Shown piece by piece: positions 50,933 to 60,868 of a DNA stretch of 64,000 nt (position 1 is the first letter of the stretch; the number at the start of each line of letters is the position of its first letter). The notes beneath the pieces were generated by a model that was given only the letters and a program-made list of their open reading frames with translations, had not been told where the DNA came from and did not search any database. The stretch covers positions 1 to 64,000 of the forward strand of contig NZ_JANUXR010000001.1 in the NCBI RefSeq assembly GCF_024834075.1, in the 5' to 3' direction. Origin of the DNA: Corynebacterium sp. HS2168-gen11 (GTDB lineage Bacteria; Actinomycetota; Actinomycetes; Mycobacteriales; Mycobacteriaceae). The translations under genes and the position numbers were made by a program.

Positions 50933-51931
50933 TTAAAAGCTTGTCCATCCGTGGGTATAGGCTGGTGTTTTCCCACCGACTGTGACTGTTGAATCACAAT
51001 GATTTTTACTTACCATTCCAATGACTCGAAAGCCTGTTGGGGTTGGTTGGTAGGTGCTTGCAAGCAGTGTGTGGTCTTCCCCACCGGCGAGGACGTATTG
51101 CCAAGGGTCGTCTCCAACATAGGCTGCGGCTTGCGTAATAAGAGGGCTTGGCTCGAGTGCATGCGGGAATAGTTCGATCGCAACTCGTGAGCGGCGAGCA
51201 AGTGTGAGTAAATCTGCGATTAATCCATCGGAGTTGTCGGTCATTGCTGTTACACCTGCTGCACGTGCAACAAATCCACGTCCTGGCGGCATAGTTGTTG
51301 CACAGTGTGCTTGGATGAGGGGGTCAAAGACCGCTGGAATGTCAGCACGCGGCATGCGTTGTAAGAGTGCAAGTCCGGCTGCTGATGCACCAATATCACC
51401 ACTAGCAATGAGATGTTGTCCAGGGCGGACCTGATCGAGATACAAAGGTGGCAAGTTACCGCCAAGTTGTCCAATCGCGGTAAAGCTAATCACAAGCGTG
51501 TCGGAATCAGTGATATCGCCACCAACAAGTTCAGCTCCGTAGGCTTTGAGTCGTTGATGAATGCCCTTGCTTAAGTCACTAACAAAGCCAATGGGCATGG
51601 TATGTGGGATAGAAAGTGCGAGCAATCCTGCAGTTGGTCGCGCACCCATTGCTTCGATATCTGCAAAGTTTTGGGTGACGACTTTGTTGCCAATTTCAGC
51701 TGGTGTGGACCAGTCGAGTCGAAAATGACGGTTGTGTACCAATGCATCGGTTGTCACCACGCAGCGTGAGTTCGGCGCTGTATGATTTAACACTGCAGCA
51801 TCATCGCCGTTAAGCTTGCTTGGCGCATGACGCATGATTTCTTGAATGACTGTGTGTTCACCGAGTTCGGCGAGCGTGCGGTTTGGGGGAAAGTCTTCCA
51901 CGGTAGCATCCTTGAATCTATGTGACGGCAA
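50933..51931 (-). CDS. thiL: thiamine-monophosphate kinase
   Basis: Phosphorylates thiamine monophosphate to the diphosphate cofactor. The 332-residue protein has the PurM-like ATP fold with GDDAAVL, TTDALVHNRHFRLDWSTPAEIGNKVVTQNFADIEAMGARP and MTDNSDGLIADL. It is the first gene of the thiL-ung-fakA-recG operon, 141 bases before ung. Confidence 0.95.
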   Translation of the reverse strand: MPSHRFKDATVEDFPPNRTLAELGEHTVIQEIMRHAPSKLNGDDAAVLNHTAPNSRCVVTTDALVHNRHFRLDWSTPAEIGNKVVTQNFADIEAMGARPTAGLLALSIPHTMPIGFVSDLSKGIHQRLKAYGAELVGGDITDSDTLVISFTAIGQLGGNLPPLYLDQVRPGQHLIASGDIGASAAGLALLQRMPRADIPAVFDPLIQAHCATTMPPGRGFVARAAGVTAMTDNSDGLIADLLTLARRSRVAIELFPHALEPSPLITQAAAYVGDDPWQYVLAGGEDHTLLASTYQPTPTGFRVIGMVSKNHCDSTVTVGGKTPAYTHGWTSF

Positions 51932-52190
51932 GCAAGTATGTGTATTCTAGCGCGGATTTTCCATACTGAACATGCAGAACATATGGAACAGAATTACCGA
52001 GTCTCACGTTGTCGTTTTTCGTATGCTCCATCAAGCGTTTCGGGGAAGTTCCACAATTCAAGATTTATAACAGTGCTGGAGATACCACGGTCATTGTCGA
52101 AGCTAGTCGTATCAGTTGTCAGAGATGGTTCTTATAGTTACAGAACTACGTGCGAGTAGGTTTTCTCAAGCTGTATTAGACTATTGGGCT

Positions 52191-53198
52191 ATGTCTGATG
52201 CTGCCGTATATTCTCATGATTCTGATCCTTCCGAATCTCTTGGTTCTGGTATTGAATTTGCCAAAGTACCAATTTTCATTGCTCTTGGATTAGCGTTGTG
52301 TTTAGTCATTGGGGTCCTTATCGGCGCCAAGGCAGTTTATGATCGAGTTGCACAACAGCCAGTCGCGCTTGCAGCTTTAGATACACCAGAGGCAGCCAGC
52401 GAACAATGCGCTACGTTGGTGAAACATCTACCGGATACTCTCGAGGGTTTTCCGCGAGCTGAAATTGTGGCGCCAGTACCTCCTGGAACTGCTGTCTGGC
52501 GAAAGTCATCGACAGAGCAAATTACGTTGCGCTGTGGCGTGCAATTACCGTTGCAGTATTCAGCATTAAGCGAGACTATCGATGTCAATGGAGTGCAATG
52601 GTTGCCAGTAATGGATACCACACCAAGCTCGACGTTACAGACGTGGTATACAGTAAATCTTGCAAAAGTGGTGGCTGTTACCACTGACGACCAAGGCTTT
52701 GCGAAAGAAAAGTTTCCTGTCGCACAGCTTGGAGAGGCCTTATCGAAACTCGATCTGACCCAACCACAGCCGTATCCATTACCATTAGCAGATCTTCCGG
52801 AAGATCCAGCCAGTGCGGCTGCTTGCAAGCAAGTCATGCAGCATTTACCAGCAACCCTTGGTGATTCCGTTTCCTATACTCGCCGTGATATTGCCGATCA
52901 ACCTTTGATGGCCGCATGGGTAGCACAAGGCTATGAGCCTATTGTGTTACGGTGTGGAGTAGAGTTTCCACAGCATTATCAGCCAGGTGCGAGATTGCAT
53001 CAAGTAGATGAGATGGTGTGGTTCGAAGATACGCTCTTAGGCAATGGAACTACGGCAAGTTACTGGTATGGATTAGGGCGTACACATATTGGAGTAATTT
53101 CTGCTCCACAAGACAGCAGTGCGGTTGCGCTGGTATCACTTGGCAAGATCTTGACACAGCATTTTCCAGCAGATAACACGCAATTATCGCAGGAGTGA
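52191..53198 (+). CDS. membrane-anchored protein with two DUF3515 copies
   Basis: From the ATG at 52191 a 335-residue protein: cytoplasmic N terminus, one transmembrane helix (about 26-50), then two similar extracytoplasmic domains. Copy 1 has Cys73-ATLVKHLP and LRCGVQLPLQY (112-123); copy 2 has Cys212-KQVMQHLP and LRCGVEFPQHY (252-263). Each matches DUF3515, an actinobacterial family normally present as one copy between thiL and ddl. The paired Cys in each domain probably form disulfides. Function unknown; the neighbourhood suggests an envelope role. Confidence 0.8.
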   Translation: MSDAAVYSHDSDPSESLGSGIEFAKVPIFIALGLALCLVIGVLIGAKAVYDRVAQQPVALAALDTPEAASEQCATLVKHLPDTLEGFPRAEIVAPVPPGTAVWRKSSTEQITLRCGVQLPLQYSALSETIDVNGVQWLPVMDTTPSSTLQTWYTVNLAKVVAVTTDDQGFAKEKFPVAQLGEALSKLDLTQPQPYPLPLADLPEDPASAAACKQVMQHLPATLGDSVSYTRRDIADQPLMAAWVAQGYEPIVLRCGVEFPQHYQPGARLHQVDEMVWFEDTLLGNGTTASYWYGLGRTHIGVISAPQDSSAVALVSLGKILTQHFPADNTQLSQE

Positions 53199-53254
53199 TG
53201 GAAAAAGGCCGTTGGTAAAAACATTCAGTGTTTTTACCAACGGCCTTTTTCCAT
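53198..53254. terminator. bidirectional terminator between DUF3515 and ddl
   Basis: A perfect 25-bp inverted repeat (53198-53222 and 53230-53254) with A- and T-runs inside the arms serves the two convergent genes. One of the longest perfect stems in the window. Confidence 0.93.
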
Positions 53255-53316
53255 GATTACCACATGCTTACCTGTACCGAGGTAGTGCAATCTTCGTAAC
53301 GAAGAACATCGTTTCC

Positions 53317-54399
53317 TTAGGCGCGAGCGTGTGCCAATGCAGTGTCGACGAGAATGCTCAGCAGTTCCTCGTAGGCAACCCCACTTGCTTGGAATACCTG
53401 CGGATACATAGAAATCGAAGTGAAACCAGGCATGGTATTGATTTCGTTAATAAGTGGACCTTCTTCTGTCACGAAGAAATCCACTCGAGCAAGTCCTTCA
53501 CAATTTAATGCTCTGAACGCACGCTTGGACAATGCTTGGATAGTCTGGATCGTGGAATCTCCCAAAGGAGCTGGGATTTTCGCAGATACGACATTGTCTA
53601 AGTATTTCGTATCGAATCCATAGAAGCCTTCGGTAGATTCTTCGATATCGAGCAATTGTGCTGGTACAGAGACGTCAATCGAACCATCAGGGTATTGCAG
53701 GACACCGCATTCCACTTCTGCACCGATGATTTCAGATTCCACAATAACCTTAGTGTCATGCGAATATGCCAATTCGTAGGCTTCAGGGAAGTCATCCCAC
53801 GAAGTGACTTTTGAAATACCAATGGAAGATCCACCACGTGCAGGTTTCACAAATACTGGCAGTCCCAGATAGTGCTTCTCCGCATCGGTGATCGCACGAT
53901 GCCCGCGAAGAATGACTTCTTTCCCAACTGGTAAATCCTCTGCTGCTAGAAGTTTCTTCGTATATTCTTTATCCATGCCGCAGGCAGATGACAGAACACC
54001 GGTACCAACATATGGAATACCTGAAAGCTCGAAGAGTCCTTGGATCGTGCCATCTTCGCCATACATACCGTGCAGGACTGGGAAAATAACATCAGCCTTG
54101 GCGAACAACGTGCCGTCGTTTAAGCGGAATTCACCACGACGTGCCGGATCAACGCTTAATGACACTTCTTGTGTCAATGTTACTGTTGGCATGACGCGAT
54201 CGATTGTTCGTAGCTGAGTCGGATCTGATTCACCAACTGTCCACGTGCCATCGACAGTAATGCCAATTGGGATAACTTTGTATCGTTGTGGGTCAAGGTG
54301 CGACATAATTTCACCAGCTGAAACACAAGAAACTGAGTGTTCCGAACTTTGTCCACCATAAATTACAGCAATAGTAATACGTGTGTCAGAAGAAGCCAT
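53317..54399 (-). CDS. ddl: D-alanine--D-alanine ligase
   Basis: Makes the D-Ala-D-Ala dipeptide of peptidoglycan. The 360-residue ATP-grasp protein has VIYGGQSSEHSVSCVSAG, HGMYGEDGTIQGLFELSGIPYVGTGVLSSACGMDK, VKPARGGSSIGISKV and the C-terminal RVDFFVTEEGPLINEINTMPGFT with the metal-binding E and N. It follows gpsA by 11 bases and is co-transcribed with it. Confidence 0.97.
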   Translation of the reverse strand: MASSDTRITIAVIYGGQSSEHSVSCVSAGEIMSHLDPQRYKVIPIGITVDGTWTVGESDPTQLRTIDRVMPTVTLTQEVSLSVDPARRGEFRLNDGTLFAKADVIFPVLHGMYGEDGTIQGLFELSGIPYVGTGVLSSACGMDKEYTKKLLAAEDLPVGKEVILRGHRAITDAEKHYLGLPVFVKPARGGSSIGISKVTSWDDFPEAYELAYSHDTKVIVESEIIGAEVECGVLQYPDGSIDVSVPAQLLDIEESTEGFYGFDTKYLDNVVSAKIPAPLGDSTIQTIQALSKRAFRALNCEGLARVDFFVTEEGPLINEINTMPGFTSISMYPQVFQASGVAYEELLSILVDTALAHARA

Positions 54400-54410
54400 G
54401 AAAAGATATC

Positions 54411-55421
54411 CTACCTTATTATTTCTTGTTCAGATTTTTTGGACCGGCCCATCAGTGCTGCCACCATATCACTCACAGCCATTCCCTGATGGCAAACTGC
54501 ATACACTGCATGTGTCAGTGGCATCTCCACACCAAGTTGCTGTGAAAGTGCGAAAATAGAAGCAGATGAAATTACCCCCTCTGCAACTTGCCCATGTGTT
54601 GCTTCACGAGCTTGCTCTAGCGTGCCGCCTTGACCTAAACGAGCACCAAAGGAACGGTTACGCGATAATGGTGAAGAACAAGTAGCCACGAGATCTCCTA
54701 AGCCTGCTAATCCGGCAAATGATAACGGATTTGCTCCCAAGGCGATACCTAATCGGCTAATTTCAGCAAGACCACGAGTGATAAGACTTGCGACGGTATT
54801 TTCCCCCAGACCACGACCAGCTGCCATACCACAAGCCAGCGCAATGACATTTTTACATGCGCCAGAAATTTCACAGCCGACTACATCGGTATTGGTATAC
54901 GGGCGAAAATACGATGTTGCAAACGCATCTTGTACTCGCTGCGCGCGTTGTTCATCTACACAGGCGATCACTGTGGCAGCTGGTTGTTCTAACGCAATTT
55001 CTCGAGCCAAATTAGGGCCAGTGAGCACAGCGATGCGATCTTCAGAGATTCCGGTGACTTCTGCAATGACCTGACTCATACGCAAAAAAGAGCCTTGCTC
55101 CACACCTTTTGCCAATGACACTAATGTGCAATCAGCAGGAAATACTTCAGCCCAGGCAGTCAGATTGGAGCGTAAGGTTTGACTCGGAACAGCTAAGACC
55201 ACCGTATCAACGCCATCAAGAGCCTCAGCAGCTGATGCCGTTGCCACAATAGAATCCGGCAGCTGAATGTCACTTAAATAGTCTGGATTACGGTGATGAC
55301 TATTAATAAAACTGGCGACTTCTGGACGCCTAGCCCATAGCGAAACTGAGTTTCCTGCATCAGCGCATACTTTCGCTAAGGTGGTCCCCCAGCTACCTGC
55401 ACCCATTACTGCTATTTTCAT
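54411..55421 (-). CDS. gpsA: NAD(P)-dependent glycerol-3-phosphate dehydrogenase
   Basis: Makes sn-glycerol 3-phosphate for phospholipids. From the ATG at 55421 (336 residues) it begins [18 protein letters not shown], the dinucleotide-binding motif. It also has [11 protein letters not shown], the catalytic Lys in [16 protein letters not shown], and [18 protein letters not shown]. The open frame extends 21 codons upstream without a start context. It leads the gpsA-ddl pair. Confidence 0.96.
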   Translation of the reverse strand: MKIAVMGAGSWGTTLAKVCADAGNSVSLWARRPEVASFINSHHRNPDYLSDIQLPDSIVATASAAEALDGVDTVVLAVPSQTLRSNLTAWAEVFPADCTLVSLAKGVEQGSFLRMSQVIAEVTGISEDRIAVLTGPNLAREIALEQPAATVIACVDEQRAQRVQDAFATSYFRPYTNTDVVGCEISGACKNVIALACGMAAGRGLGENTVASLITRGLAEISRLGIALGANPLSFAGLAGLGDLVATCSSPLSRNRSFGARLGQGGTLEQAREATHGQVAEGVISSASIFALSQQLGVEMPLTHAVYAVCHQGMAVSDMVAALMGRSKKSEQEIIR

Positions 55422-55864
55422 TGCAACGTGTCCCGCTATTCTTTCTTCTATCTCCCAAAAGAAGCCCACATTGGCCAATGACAATGTGCCAACTCAGTGT
55501 ACTGCGAACTGCATCCGCAGCGATACCGATGCACACCAGCATTGCTTGCCAATTGCCCATCATTGGTGAGTTTACCTTGGTGTTTACCATACCACCGATG
55601 GCAATCACATGAATAGAAATTTTCATGCCGTACGCTATGATTGCAACAGCTAATAGTGCCAACGCACCTGCGATGTCTCACAATCATTGTCTCGCAAATG
55701 GTTGGCGCTCAAGCGTCGTCAAGCAACGATCACGCAAGTATGTTCATCATTTGGCATGCTTAGCGACGTTGCGCTCAGATGCGACACGAGGGTGAAAAAA
55801 CTTTTCCGACTTGTGAATAATGACAAGCAGGAAATGGGCGTATGGCTCTAAACTCGTCAGTACT
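55422..55864. other. gap between gpsA and mutT1
   Basis: No gene I can support. A minus-strand frame at 55393-55662 encodes a hydrophobic stretch (ALLAVAIIAYGMKISIHVIAIGG) but has only a TTG start, no ribosome binding site, and overlaps gpsA. It could be a decayed membrane-protein gene. Some other actinobacteria have ppk and another gene here. A copy of the dispersed 11-mer lies at 55714. Confidence 0.4.
55714..55724 (-). repeat. dispersed word GCTTGACGACG, copy 9
   Basis: Exact copy in the gpsA-mutT1 gap, extended to TTGCTTGACGACGCTTGAG. Confidence 0.7.
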
Positions 55865-56860
55865 ATGAATTCTTCTCACACATTCGTACCTGCTCACGGT
55901 ACACATGGCCATGATCGTTTAGGAAAATTATTTCAGGAGATTGTCAAAGATCCTGCTCACGAGTTTCCGCGGACGGTGCTTGCTGCTGGCGCTGTGCTGT
56001 GGCGGCTAAGTGACGTCGGAACTGTGGAATACGCATGTATTCACCGCCCTCATTATGATGACTGGTCACTTGCCAAAGGCAAACTGGATCCAAACGAAAA
56101 CCTCATAATGACTGCAGCACGCGAGATCACTGAGGAAACTGGGTATCAGATTCAACTCCAACGCTTACTTGGGCACGTGTACTACCCGATTCATGATCGC
56201 ACCAAAGTTGTGTACTACTGGCTTGCCAACGTCATAGGTGGTGATTTTCTTCCGAATAATGAAGTTGATGAAATTCGCTGGTTACCAATACAAGACGCTT
56301 TGGAACTACTCACGTATGAAGTTGATCATGCGGTGTTGGCCACAGCAGATGCTGCAATACAGCGAAACGTAACCAGTAGGATTGTTCTGATTCGACATGC
56401 TCGCGCGAAGCAACGAGCAACATGGCTTGGCGACGACAAGAAGCGCCCGCTTGATCGCAAAGGTTTGCGGCAAGTGGAATTGCTTGCAGAAACTCTGCCG
56501 CCGTTTCATGCCACAACAGTCACGAGTACTCCAATTCGTCGCTGTGTACGAACCGCTGAGCCACTGGCTGCGGCGATTGGCGTATCAATGGTTGAAGATC
56601 CAGCACTTGAGAGTGATTGTTTGAACACAGATCCAACTGCTTGTATCGAGCACATTCTCGCACATAGGCAGATTCCAGGTACGCATATTGTGGTTGCAGA
56701 AGGGCCAGTGGTCAAAGCTGTTGTCGAGCATCTCTCACGACAAATGGATCATGTACTGGAAGCAACACCAGCGAAAAAAGGGTCGATCTGGGTACTTTCG
56801 TTTGCCGGTGACGCATTCGTTGGTGCTGATTATTACGCATCTGTTTTGCCGGTGAAATAG
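55865..56860 (+). CDS. mutT1: MutT1-type NUDIX hydrolase with histidine phosphatase domain
   Basis: From the ATG at 55865 a 331-residue two-domain protein. The NUDIX box is GKLDPNENLIMTAAREITEETGY (G-5x-E-7x-REITEETG), preceded by HRPHYDDWSLAKGKL. The C-terminal half is a histidine phosphatase with the nucleophile motif IRHARA and TSTPIRRCVRTAEPLAAAIG. At the place where the second catalytic His of this fold usually lies, the sequence reads VVAEGPVV. Mycobacterial MutT1 converts 8-oxo-dGTP and diadenosine polyphosphates with both domains. Confidence 0.88.
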   Translation: MNSSHTFVPAHGTHGHDRLGKLFQEIVKDPAHEFPRTVLAAGAVLWRLSDVGTVEYACIHRPHYDDWSLAKGKLDPNENLIMTAAREITEETGYQIQLQRLLGHVYYPIHDRTKVVYYWLANVIGGDFLPNNEVDEIRWLPIQDALELLTYEVDHAVLATADAAIQRNVTSRIVLIRHARAKQRATWLGDDKKRPLDRKGLRQVELLAETLPPFHATTVTSTPIRRCVRTAEPLAAAIGVSMVEDPALESDCLNTDPTACIEHILAHRQIPGTHIVVAEGPVVKAVVEHLSRQMDHVLEATPAKKGSIWVLSFAGDAFVGADYYASVLPVK

Positions 56861-56959
56861 CGCAAGCGAGCGCAACATGAAATGGCTGGGTCAAACACGG
56901 CAGCTGGACCTGGCATAGCGCGAACCTGCACGACAGCTGGACCAAACGCTGCAGAACAT

Positions 56960-57021
56960 AAAAAGCGTGAGCGTGACGGAAGTATGAGATATTTCTACTC
57001 CAATCGACGCTCACGCTTTTT
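56960..57021. terminator. bidirectional terminator between mutT1 and leuD
   Basis: AAAAAGCGTGAGCGT and ACGCTCACGCTTTTT form a perfect 15-bp stem with a 32-base loop between convergent genes. The hupB gene that lies here in mycobacteria is absent. Confidence 0.8.
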
Positions 57022-57076
57022 AGCGCAATTACCTCAAGTTATGGATGATCTATCGGTTGTTTATCAGCCAGATCAG

Positions 57077-57667
57077 TTATTGCACGCGTGGTTTAAAACT
57101 TGGTCGTTTCGCTTCAAAGCTCGTAATCTCAGCCTCTTTGCGAAGTGTTAAACCAATATCGTCCAAACCTTCCATTAAGCGCCATCGAGTGTAATCATCA
57201 ACCTCGAAGCTATACGTATTCGCCTCACAGGTAACACGTTTGTGCTCAAGATCAACGGTAACAGCCACGCCTGGATTCTGTTGCAGTTGTTTCCACAGCA
57301 GCTCGATATCTTCTTGTTCCATAATTGCTGCAAGCAAGCCAGATTTCCCAGAGTTGCCACGGAAAATATCGGCAAATCGCGAGGAAAATACCACTTTGAA
57401 TCCATAATCCATCAGCGCCCACACTGCGTGTTCGCGCGAGGAACCAGTTCCAAAATCTGGTCCGGCAACCAAAACAGAACCATTGGCATACTCTGGACGA
57501 TTCAAAACGAAGTCTGCTTCTTGAGTGCGCCAGTTATGAAACAAGCCATCTTCAAATCCAGTACGTGTGACGCGCTTGAGATATACAGCTGGAATGATTT
57601 GATCAGTATCAACATTTGATCGTGTCAATGGGACAGCTACACCTGTATGCGTGTGAAATTTTTCCAT
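57077..57667 (-). CDS. leuD: 3-isopropylmalate dehydratase small subunit
   Basis: Swivel-domain subunit of isopropylmalate isomerase (leucine synthesis). The 196-residue protein has [48 protein letters not shown] and [16 protein letters not shown], the LeuD signature. It follows leuC by 39 bases. Confidence 0.97.
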   Translation of the reverse strand: MEKFHTHTGVAVPLTRSNVDTDQIIPAVYLKRVTRTGFEDGLFHNWRTQEADFVLNRPEYANGSVLVAGPDFGTGSSREHAVWALMDYGFKVVFSSRFADIFRGNSGKSGLLAAIMEQEDIELLWKQLQQNPGVAVTVDLEHKRVTCEANTYSFEVDDYTRWRLMEGLDDIGLTLRKEAEITSFEAKRPSFKPRVQ

Positions 57668-57706
57668 ATTAACCCCTTGCTACCTTTTGCTTAGTCGTCA
57701 ACCTGA

Positions 57707-59161
57707 TCAGCACGCGCCTACTGCAGGTAAATCACTTGGATCCGCAAGCGTACCGAGTACCGCAGTTGCCGCTGCTACCTGTGGCGACACCAAGTGAGTG
57801 CGCCCACCTGGGCCTTGCCGACCTTCAAAGTTTCGATTGGAAGTAGAAGCAGAACGCTCACCTGGGCGCAATTGATCTGGGTTCATGCCCAGACACATCG
57901 AACATCCTGCAGAACGCCATTCCGCACCAGCTGCCATGAACACTTCATGCAGCCCTTCTTCTTCTGCCAATCGCTTGACCAACGCAGTTGCTGGCACCAC
58001 CATCATGCGCACGGATTCAGCAATTTTACGATCCCGTAACACAGCTGCTGCTTCACGCAAGTCTTCCAAACGAGCATTTGTACAGGATCCTAAAAAGACA
58101 GTGTCAATCTTAATGTCTTTCAGTTTGGTACCCGGCGTTAAATCCATATATTGCAATGCTTGTTCTGCAGCAATGCGATCATTGTCGTTGGTGAATTCCT
58201 CAGGGAATGGCACAGCTGCATCAAGCGTGACACCCTGACCAGGATTTGTTCCCCATGTTACAAATGGTCGGAGTGCTGAGCCATCAATTTCGACAACGGT
58301 ATCAAATGTTGCACCTTCATCGGTTGGCAACGTCTTCCAGTACGCTACTGCATCTTCCCAGTCTTGGCCTTTTGGTGCCAATTCTCGACCATAAATATAG
58401 TCAAACGTTGTTTGATCTGGTGCAATCATGCCAGCACGGGCACCAGCTTCGATCGACATATTACAAATCGTCATACGAGCTTCCATGCTCAATGCCGAGA
58501 TTGCTTCACCACGGTATTCAATCACATGTCCTTGACCGCCGCCGGTACCAATTTTTGCAATAATCGCCAAGATCAAATCTTTGGCAGTCACACCAGGCTG
58601 CAAAGTACCACTTACTTCAATGGCCATAGTCTTAAATGGCTTTAACGACAATGTCTGCGTTGCCATGACATGTTCGACCTCAGAAGTTCCAATACCAAAT
58701 GCCATTGCACCAAAAGCACCGTGCGTGGAAGTATGCGAATCACCACACACAATGGTCATGCCAGGCTGAGTGACGCCAAGTTGCGGTCCTACCTGGTGCA
58801 CAATACCTTGCTGCACATCACCCATAGCGTGCAAACGAACGCCGAATTCTTCACAATTTTTACGCAACGTCGCCACCTGGGTACGTGAAATCATGTCATT
58901 GATTTCTAACAGGGAACCAGTCTGAATTCCCGCAGTTGGTACGTTATGATCTTCTGTGGCAAGGTGAAGTTCGGGGTGTCGCATACGACGTCCAGCTAAA
59001 CGCAGACCATCAAACGCCTGTGGGCTGGTGACTTCATGCAACAGCTGAAGATCAATGAAAATCAGGTCCGGTTCGCCATTTTTTCCTTGGGAAACAACAT
59101 GATCACGCCAAACTTTTTCGGCCAATGTCAGTTTCTGCGGACGATCCACGGGGCTGGTCAT
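57707..59161 (-). CDS. leuC: 3-isopropylmalate dehydratase large subunit
   Basis: Aconitase-family subunit carrying the [4Fe-4S] cluster. The 484-residue protein has [30 protein letters not shown], the cluster Cys in [13 protein letters not shown] and [10 protein letters not shown], and the [23 protein letters not shown] substrate loop. Divergent from the IclR-type gene ltbR with 70 bases between the start codons. Confidence 0.97.
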   Translation of the reverse strand: MTSPVDRPQKLTLAEKVWRDHVVSQGKNGEPDLIFIDLQLLHEVTSPQAFDGLRLAGRRMRHPELHLATEDHNVPTAGIQTGSLLEINDMISRTQVATLRKNCEEFGVRLHAMGDVQQGIVHQVGPQLGVTQPGMTIVCGDSHTSTHGAFGAMAFGIGTSEVEHVMATQTLSLKPFKTMAIEVSGTLQPGVTAKDLILAIIAKIGTGGGQGHVIEYRGEAISALSMEARMTICNMSIEAGARAGMIAPDQTTFDYIYGRELAPKGQDWEDAVAYWKTLPTDEGATFDTVVEIDGSALRPFVTWGTNPGQGVTLDAAVPFPEEFTNDNDRIAAEQALQYMDLTPGTKLKDIKIDTVFLGSCTNARLEDLREAAAVLRDRKIAESVRMMVVPATALVKRLAEEEGLHEVFMAAGAEWRSAGCSMCLGMNPDQLRPGERSASTSNRNFEGRQGPGGRTHLVSPQVAAATAVLGTLADPSDLPAVGAC

Positions 59162-59231
59162 GAATTATCTTCACCTACTTCTTCTTAAATACCATTTACC
59201 ATCTCACCAATTGGAATGTTAGTATCATAGC
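59162..59231. promoter_or_regulatory. leuC-ltbR divergent control region
   Basis: Seventy bases hold both promoters. TAGTAT ends 6 bases before the ltbR ATG, suggesting a leaderless message. The repeated ACCATTTACCAT with a nearby CCAATTGG palindrome is a possible LtbR operator, based only on position. Confidence 0.45.
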
Positions 59232-59957
59232 ATGGGACAGATAAATTCAGAATCTTCACACTCTAGTGGCATTAAAGTACTTGATCGTGCAGTGCATATT
59301 CTGCTCACAGTTGCGAAACAGCCACGATCATTAAGCGAACTTTGTGAGGCCACTGCTCTCCCACGTGCAACCGCTCATCGACTCGCAACGGCTTTAGAAG
59401 CACATAATATTTTGACTCGTACCTCTGATGGCAAGTGGGCGATTGGAACTGTGCTATCCAGCCTCGGTGCTGGAAGTTCCACACAGCTTATCGACGCCGC
59501 CGCGCCGATTATGGCCAATTTGATGGAAACAACCGGCGAATCCATTCAGCTGTATCAACTCGCAGGTACTACTCGCGTATGCATTGCAGCACAAGAACCA
59601 CCATTTGGACTTCAAAATACTGTGCCAGTCGGCTCTCGCCTTCCGCTTTCCGCTGGCAGTGCCGCAAAAGTATTCTTGGCCTATTCCTCTCCGAACTTAC
59701 GTGACTCGATTTTAGAAAAAGATGACACCCAATTCACCATTGAAGATCTCCACCTTGTGAAAGAACAAGGTTGGGCGGAATCAATTGCCGAACGTGAAGT
59801 GGGATTAGCCTCTATTACTGCACCGGTGTTTCACAAAGAAGGTCTATTATTAGCAGCACTATCAATCTCAGGTCCTGCTGAACGATTCAAACCATCACCG
59901 AAAAAGTGGGCTGATGTTTTAACGCAAGCCGCAAGCGCGTTGTCAGAACGCCTCTAG
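59232..59957 (+). CDS. ltbR: IclR-family regulator LtbR
   Basis: A 241-residue regulator: N-terminal winged helix (VLDRAVHILLTVAKQPRSLSELCEATALPRATAHRLATALEAHNIL, about 18-65) and C-terminal IclR effector domain (about 80-240, with VGSRLPLSAGSAAKVFLAY). The divergent position next to leuCD is that of LtbR, which represses leuB and leuCD in C. glutamicum and is linked to tryptophan genes. Identity is by family and synteny. Confidence 0.9.
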   Translation: MGQINSESSHSSGIKVLDRAVHILLTVAKQPRSLSELCEATALPRATAHRLATALEAHNILTRTSDGKWAIGTVLSSLGAGSSTQLIDAAAPIMANLMETTGESIQLYQLAGTTRVCIAAQEPPFGLQNTVPVGSRLPLSAGSAAKVFLAYSSPNLRDSILEKDDTQFTIEDLHLVKEQGWAESIAEREVGLASITAPVFHKEGLLLAALSISGPAERFKPSPKKWADVLTQAASALSERL

Positions 59958-60004
59958 CACACCGCGTCGCTATTCTTTTGCGACAGATGCAGATCCTGCG
60001 ATGG

Positions 60005-60562
60005 TTATAGATTTTTCAAACGTGCCACCATCGCAGTGAAGGATTTCATGTGTTCAAGATCTGGCAGCTGTTGCGATAGATGTTCACAAATACGCTCATA
60101 CCACCAGAGTTGCCCGTTGTAGCCTGTACGGAAGCGATGCCACACTTCATCGCCCATCGCATCGTAATCGTCCAATGTCGATTGAAGATTATGCAGCTTA
60201 TCGGCTAACACAATCATTGCGACTTCTGGTTCTGCTTGTGCAAGGCGTGTTAGATAGTCCTGCGCGCGTTGCTCCCACGAGTGTAGATCACGTCGTTTCG
60301 TCACAGCTTGTACCAAAAGCGTCACAGTTTCACCAAACTTCTGCGTCAACAGCTCAGTCGATACTTCATCAGCCGCATCTTCTAACACGTCATGCAATAA
60401 CGCTGCAATTCGCACGTCTTCATCATCGGTCATAGTTTCCACAATCAGCATCACAGCTACAGGATGGCTGATATACGGAATCTGCGTGCCTTTTCGATAT
60501 TGATGACGATGCGCCCAGCTAGCAAAATTTAACGCGGCGAGTACTCGTTGCGAAACCATCAT
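60005..60562 (-). CDS. HD-domain hydrolase, RelA/SpoT-type (small alarmone hydrolase-like)
   Basis: From the ATG at 60562 (GAGGAG 12 bases upstream; a second ATG follows directly) a 185-residue protein that is only an HD domain. It shows AHRHQYRKGTQIPYISHPVAVMLI, the metal-binding HD in ALLHDVLEDA and the ADKLHNLQST helix. These are the hydrolase-domain motifs of SpoT/Rsh proteins without synthetase, TGS or ACT parts. It could hydrolyse (p)ppGpp or another nucleotide; substrate is unproven. It stands alone, convergent with ltbR. Confidence 0.85.
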   Translation of the reverse strand: MMVSQRVLAALNFASWAHRHQYRKGTQIPYISHPVAVMLIVETMTDDEDVRIAALLHDVLEDAADEVSTELLTQKFGETVTLLVQAVTKRRDLHSWEQRAQDYLTRLAQAEPEVAMIVLADKLHNLQSTLDDYDAMGDEVWHRFRTGYNGQLWWYERICEHLSQQLPDLEHMKSFTAMVARLKNL

Positions 60563-60773
60563 GAAACTTCTTTGCTCCTCTTTTCTTTCAAAAGTACTCT
60601 GCCGCATTACCACTGCAGCCATCCACTACGAAAAGGTTTTTCTACTATAGAACACTCGTGATACCTGTTGAACATGCATTGCGTATACGAGCGCACGTAT
60701 TCGCTGATCACCATACATGCGATATATATCAGTTGATATCAGGTATGAAAGAGAGCATTATTCCCGCGATACG

Positions 60774-60784
60774 CGTCGTCAAGC
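60774..60784 (-). repeat. dispersed word GCTTGACGACG, copy 10
   Basis: Exact copy in the intergenic region just downstream of the first tRNA-Glu terminator. Confidence 0.7.
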
Positions 60785-60827
60785 ATGGCGCGTGGCTGGA
60801 AAACAGAGGAAACTTTTGGCGAACGTG

Positions 60828-60860
60828 AAAAAACCTCCAAGATATACAATCTTGGAGGTT
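60828..60860 (-). terminator. terminator of tRNA-Glu copy 1
   Basis: AACCTCCAAGAT and ATCTTGGAGGTT pair around a 5-base loop and end in a T-run on the minus strand, 8 bases after the tRNA. Confidence 0.9.
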
Positions 60861-60868
60861 ATGATTTG

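Noticed and set aside
55393-55662. Hydrophobic minus-strand frame upstream of gpsA
   Set aside because: Only a TTG start, no ribosome binding site, overlaps gpsA; possible remnant but not supportable as a gene.
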